From positions 1 through 33,166 of the forward strand of contig PMSN01000007.1 in assembly GCA_003167555.1 (NCBI GenBank): a stretch of DNA of 33,166 bases, in the 5' to 3' direction. A program made the translations under genes and the position numbers. The notes under the pieces were generated by a model. The model worked only from the letters and a program-made list of their open reading frames with translations, was not told where the DNA came from and did no database searches. The first letter of the stretch is position 1. Each line of letters starts with the position of its first letter. Positions 32,025 to 33,166 of this stretch are shown one piece after another. Source of the DNA: Spartobacteria bacterium. Lineage in GTDB: Bacteria > Verrucomicrobiota > Verrucomicrobiia > Chthoniobacterales > UBA10450.

Positions 32025-32106
32025 GGATAGGAGTACGAGCCGCTGGAAAACAAAACCACTGAGCCAAAGGAAGAGGAAGCGCTCACGAAGAACCAATAAC
32101 CTACCA

Positions 32107-32181
32107 ACCCAACCTAAACCAATGAACTAAAAACCAACCCACACCCGCATCCACGCTTGACTCCCTACATAGGGGTTAGGT
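32107..32181 (-). other. Possible attC-like site downstream of the reductase cassette
   Basis: On the minus strand the left box ACCTAAC (32181-32175) is a perfect RYYYAAC and contains the TAA stop of the reductase gene. A GTTGGGT box (32113-32107) fits GTTRRRY, but the arms between are hardly complementary. The right end is therefore uncertain. Confidence 0.4.
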
Positions 32182-32778
32182 GGCGGCGTTTGGTGGCTCG
32201 CCGCCACGATGTCCTCGCACCTCGTAACAAAGCTCCACCATGCCGCTCTTATAGGCTTTGACCTCCGCCAGATGGAGAGCGATGTCTCTGTCGAGCTTCT
32301 CGAAGAACGGTATCCCATCGCCAATCAAGATCGGCAGGATCGAATAACGAACTTCGTCGGCCAGCCCGAGACGAAGGCATTCGCCGGAAACTACACCGCC
32401 TCCAACAAACCAGATGGTACGGAACCTGGACCGCAGGCGCCCATTCACGAACTGCGCAAGATCGCCTGAGTAGAACTCGACAGTATCCCGGGTTCGCGGC
32501 AGATCGCGACTAGTGAGGACGAAGGTGGGTTTGTCGCCGTACGACCACCCCAGTCCTTTGGCTTCAAAACTCAACGCGGTCTCATAGGTTCGCGACCCCA
32601 TGACGTAGCAGTCGATCGTCTTGAGGAAGGTCTCGACGAATCCTGGGTCCAGGGTGTCCCCGCCTGCGAATTCGTCTGAGGTTTCGAGCCAGTCGACGCG
32701 CCCGTCCTTTCGAGCGATGAAGCAGTCGAGGCTCGCCGCCATGTGAATCGTTACGCGAGAATCAGTGTTTGACATCAT
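32176..32778 (-). CDS. RibD C-terminal / dihydrofolate reductase-like protein (integron cassette gene)
   Basis: 200 residues from ATG 32778, which has AGGG five nt upstream; ATG 32775 and ATG 32829 are alternatives. The fold signatures are VTIHMAASLDCFIARKDG at the N-terminus (the family normally reads SLDGFIA; Gly is Cys here), VMGSRTYETAL, and WFVGGGVVSGECLRLGLADE near the NADPH site. Relatives include YyaP/YwjB-like proteins and are rarely true folate enzymes; the substrate is unknown. The stop TAA is inside an ACCTAAC box, and the best attC of the window lies directly upstream, so it is flanked as an integron cassette should be. Confidence 0.85.
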   Translation of the reverse strand: MMSNTDSRVTIHMAASLDCFIARKDGRVDWLETSDEFAGGDTLDPGFVETFLKTIDCYVMGSRTYETALSFEAKGLGWSYGDKPTFVLTSRDLPRTRDTVEFYSGDLAQFVNGRLRSRFRTIWFVGGGVVSGECLRLGLADEVRYSILPILIGDGIPFFEKLDRDIALHLAEVKAYKSGMVELCYEVRGHRGGEPPNAAT

Positions 32779-32837
32779 GTCGCCCTGTCGTGGAGTGCCA
32801 TGGCTCGCAGCATTGCTCGGTGCCGACATTTGAGTCC

Positions 32838-32960
32838 ACCTAACGAGAACAAGCTGAGCGACGGCCACCGGGAGCGCGCGTCGCTCGAAGCGAAAAGATT
32901 TTGGCCAGGCGAGATCTCAACGCGCAACGGGTGGCCGTTCGTTCCAGCGCTCGGTTAGGC
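32838..32960 (-). other. attC recombination site, 123 bp, best example
   Basis: On the minus strand the left box is GCCTAAC (32960-32954) and the right box GTTAGGT (32844-32838), both perfect to RYYYAAC and GTTRRRY. The inner arms ACGGCCACC and GGTGGCCGT form a 9-bp stem that continues outward past one unpaired A in the left arm, as expected for an extrahelical base. The central part (about 60 nt) could form a variable terminal structure. It stands 9 nt upstream of ATG 32829 of the reductase cassette. Confidence 0.75.
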
Positions 32961-33057
32961 CACGCGAATTCACAAACTAAGTGCAACACGACGGACGTGT
33001 GGAGGGAAAGGAAAAAGAAGAGTTTGGAAGGGGCCCAAGAGTGGCGGGAAGATGGGG
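32961..33057. mobile_element. Probable left end of an IS30-family insertion sequence
   Basis: This 97-bp stretch separates the attC from the transposase start. The sequence near 32966-32990 (CAAACTAAGTGCAACACG) is a candidate terminal inverted repeat; the other end is outside the window, so this cannot be confirmed. A purine-rich stretch (33001-33030) precedes the gene. Confidence 0.4.
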
Positions 33058-33166
33058 ATGAAGTATCGGCAACTCAATGGGGAAGAGCGGAGCGTGCTGG
33101 CGGCGTTGCGACTGGTGGGGCTCAAACCGGCGGAGATCGCGCGCGAGCTTGGGCGACATCGCAGCA
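33058..33166 (+). CDS. IS30-family transposase, N-terminal fragment (cut by window edge)
   Basis: An open frame from ATG 33058 to the window end, 36 codons. It reads KYRQLNGEERSVLAALRLVG then LKPAEIARELGRHRS, the N-terminal helix-turn-helix typical of IS30 transposases. The catalytic DDE domain would lie beyond the edge. The ATG follows a purine-rich stretch. It is oriented opposite to the cassette genes. Confidence 0.82.
   Translation, partial: MKYRQLNGEERSVLAALRLVGLKPAEIARELGRHRS

Larger units (their letters stand above)
31670..32106. other. Gene-free structured region, function unknown
   Basis: About 440 bp without a convincing gene on either strand. It contains three compact hairpins: 31895-31915 (9-bp stem CGAAGTTTT), 31924-31939 (6-bp stem GTAGGA) and 32007-32024 (7-bp stem GTCCCGC). 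An outer 10-bp stem, 31976-31985 with 32069-32078 (TTCCTCTTCC/GGAAGAGGAA), encloses the third hairpin. A TTGACA-like box stands near 31702 on the plus strand, without a good -10 box. The region could be a structured RNA, a leader, or a non-coding cassette. Confidence 0.4.

Noticed and set aside
32025-32141. Short plus-strand coding frames rich in Lys/Arg or Glu after the 32007 hairpin
   Set aside because: They lack a start codon with a ribosome-binding site and match nothing I recognise. They more likely reflect the purine-rich composition.

Overview
The window looks like a chromosomal segment of a soil-type Verrucomicrobiota, probably Chthoniobacterales (Candidatus Udaeobacter-like). The placement is inferred, not proven. 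It rests on an LpxC-FabZ fusion overlapping lpxA (a diderm with lipid A), a TIGR03790-type protein, a fused SpmA/SpmB protein, a full-length pilT pair, and a large exported sugar-dehydrogenase-like protein whose C-terminal repeat domain I associate with this order. The core genes are GC-rich. I saw no rRNA, tRNA or CRISPR array.

Layout. 1-2103 (-): exported cupredoxin/PQQ-sugar-dehydrogenase fusion, cut by the left edge. 2279-4374 (+): lpxC-fabZ and lpxA. 4462-6849 (-): PhnP-like hydrolase followed directly by the TIGR03790 protein. 6892-11339 (+): recN, SpmA-SpmB fusion, FAD oxidoreductase. 12085-15710 (+): type IV pilus retraction module made of a receiver protein with a histidine-less DHp-like N-terminus, two PilT-family ATPases and a probable pseudo-receiver. 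15817-19029 (+): GNAT and an orphan MacB/FtsX-type permease. 19096-22206 (+): secreted intradiol-dioxygenase-like protein, 3-hydroxyanthranilate dioxygenase, ACMSD-type decarboxylase, and a nucleotidyltransferase with an overlapping small protein. 22143-25125 (-): Rieske oxygenase and dynamin-like GTPase. 25391-26707 (+): hflX. 26784-28047 (-): beta carbonic anhydrase and a DUF5069 protein.

The most interesting part is 28.9-33.0 kb. Here small, unrelated genes all lie on the minus strand, separated by elements that fit integron attC sites. Each element starts with RYYYAAC (or a one-mismatch form) and ends with GTTRRRY. The best two (32838-32960 and 30342-30407) also have inner L-type arms with extrahelical bases. 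Three gene stop codons fall inside the RYYYAAC box, a fourth lies directly against it, and one start codon overlaps GTTRRRY, as in known gene cassettes. No integrase is present, so this is either the distal part of a chromosomal integron or a CALIN (attC cluster lacking an integrase). The cassette genes are a RibD-like reductase, a DUF1036 protein, a small exported Ig-like protein, two membrane proteins (one frameshifted) and possibly a CPBP protease. An IS30-family transposase begins at the right edge, next to the outermost attC.

A second theme is repeats in the intergenic DNA. Degenerate tandem heptamers occur at about nine loci, and REP-like hairpins at six. Several of these supply the stop codon or the terminal codons of the neighbouring gene. 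Heptamers also fill the variable loop of two attC sites.
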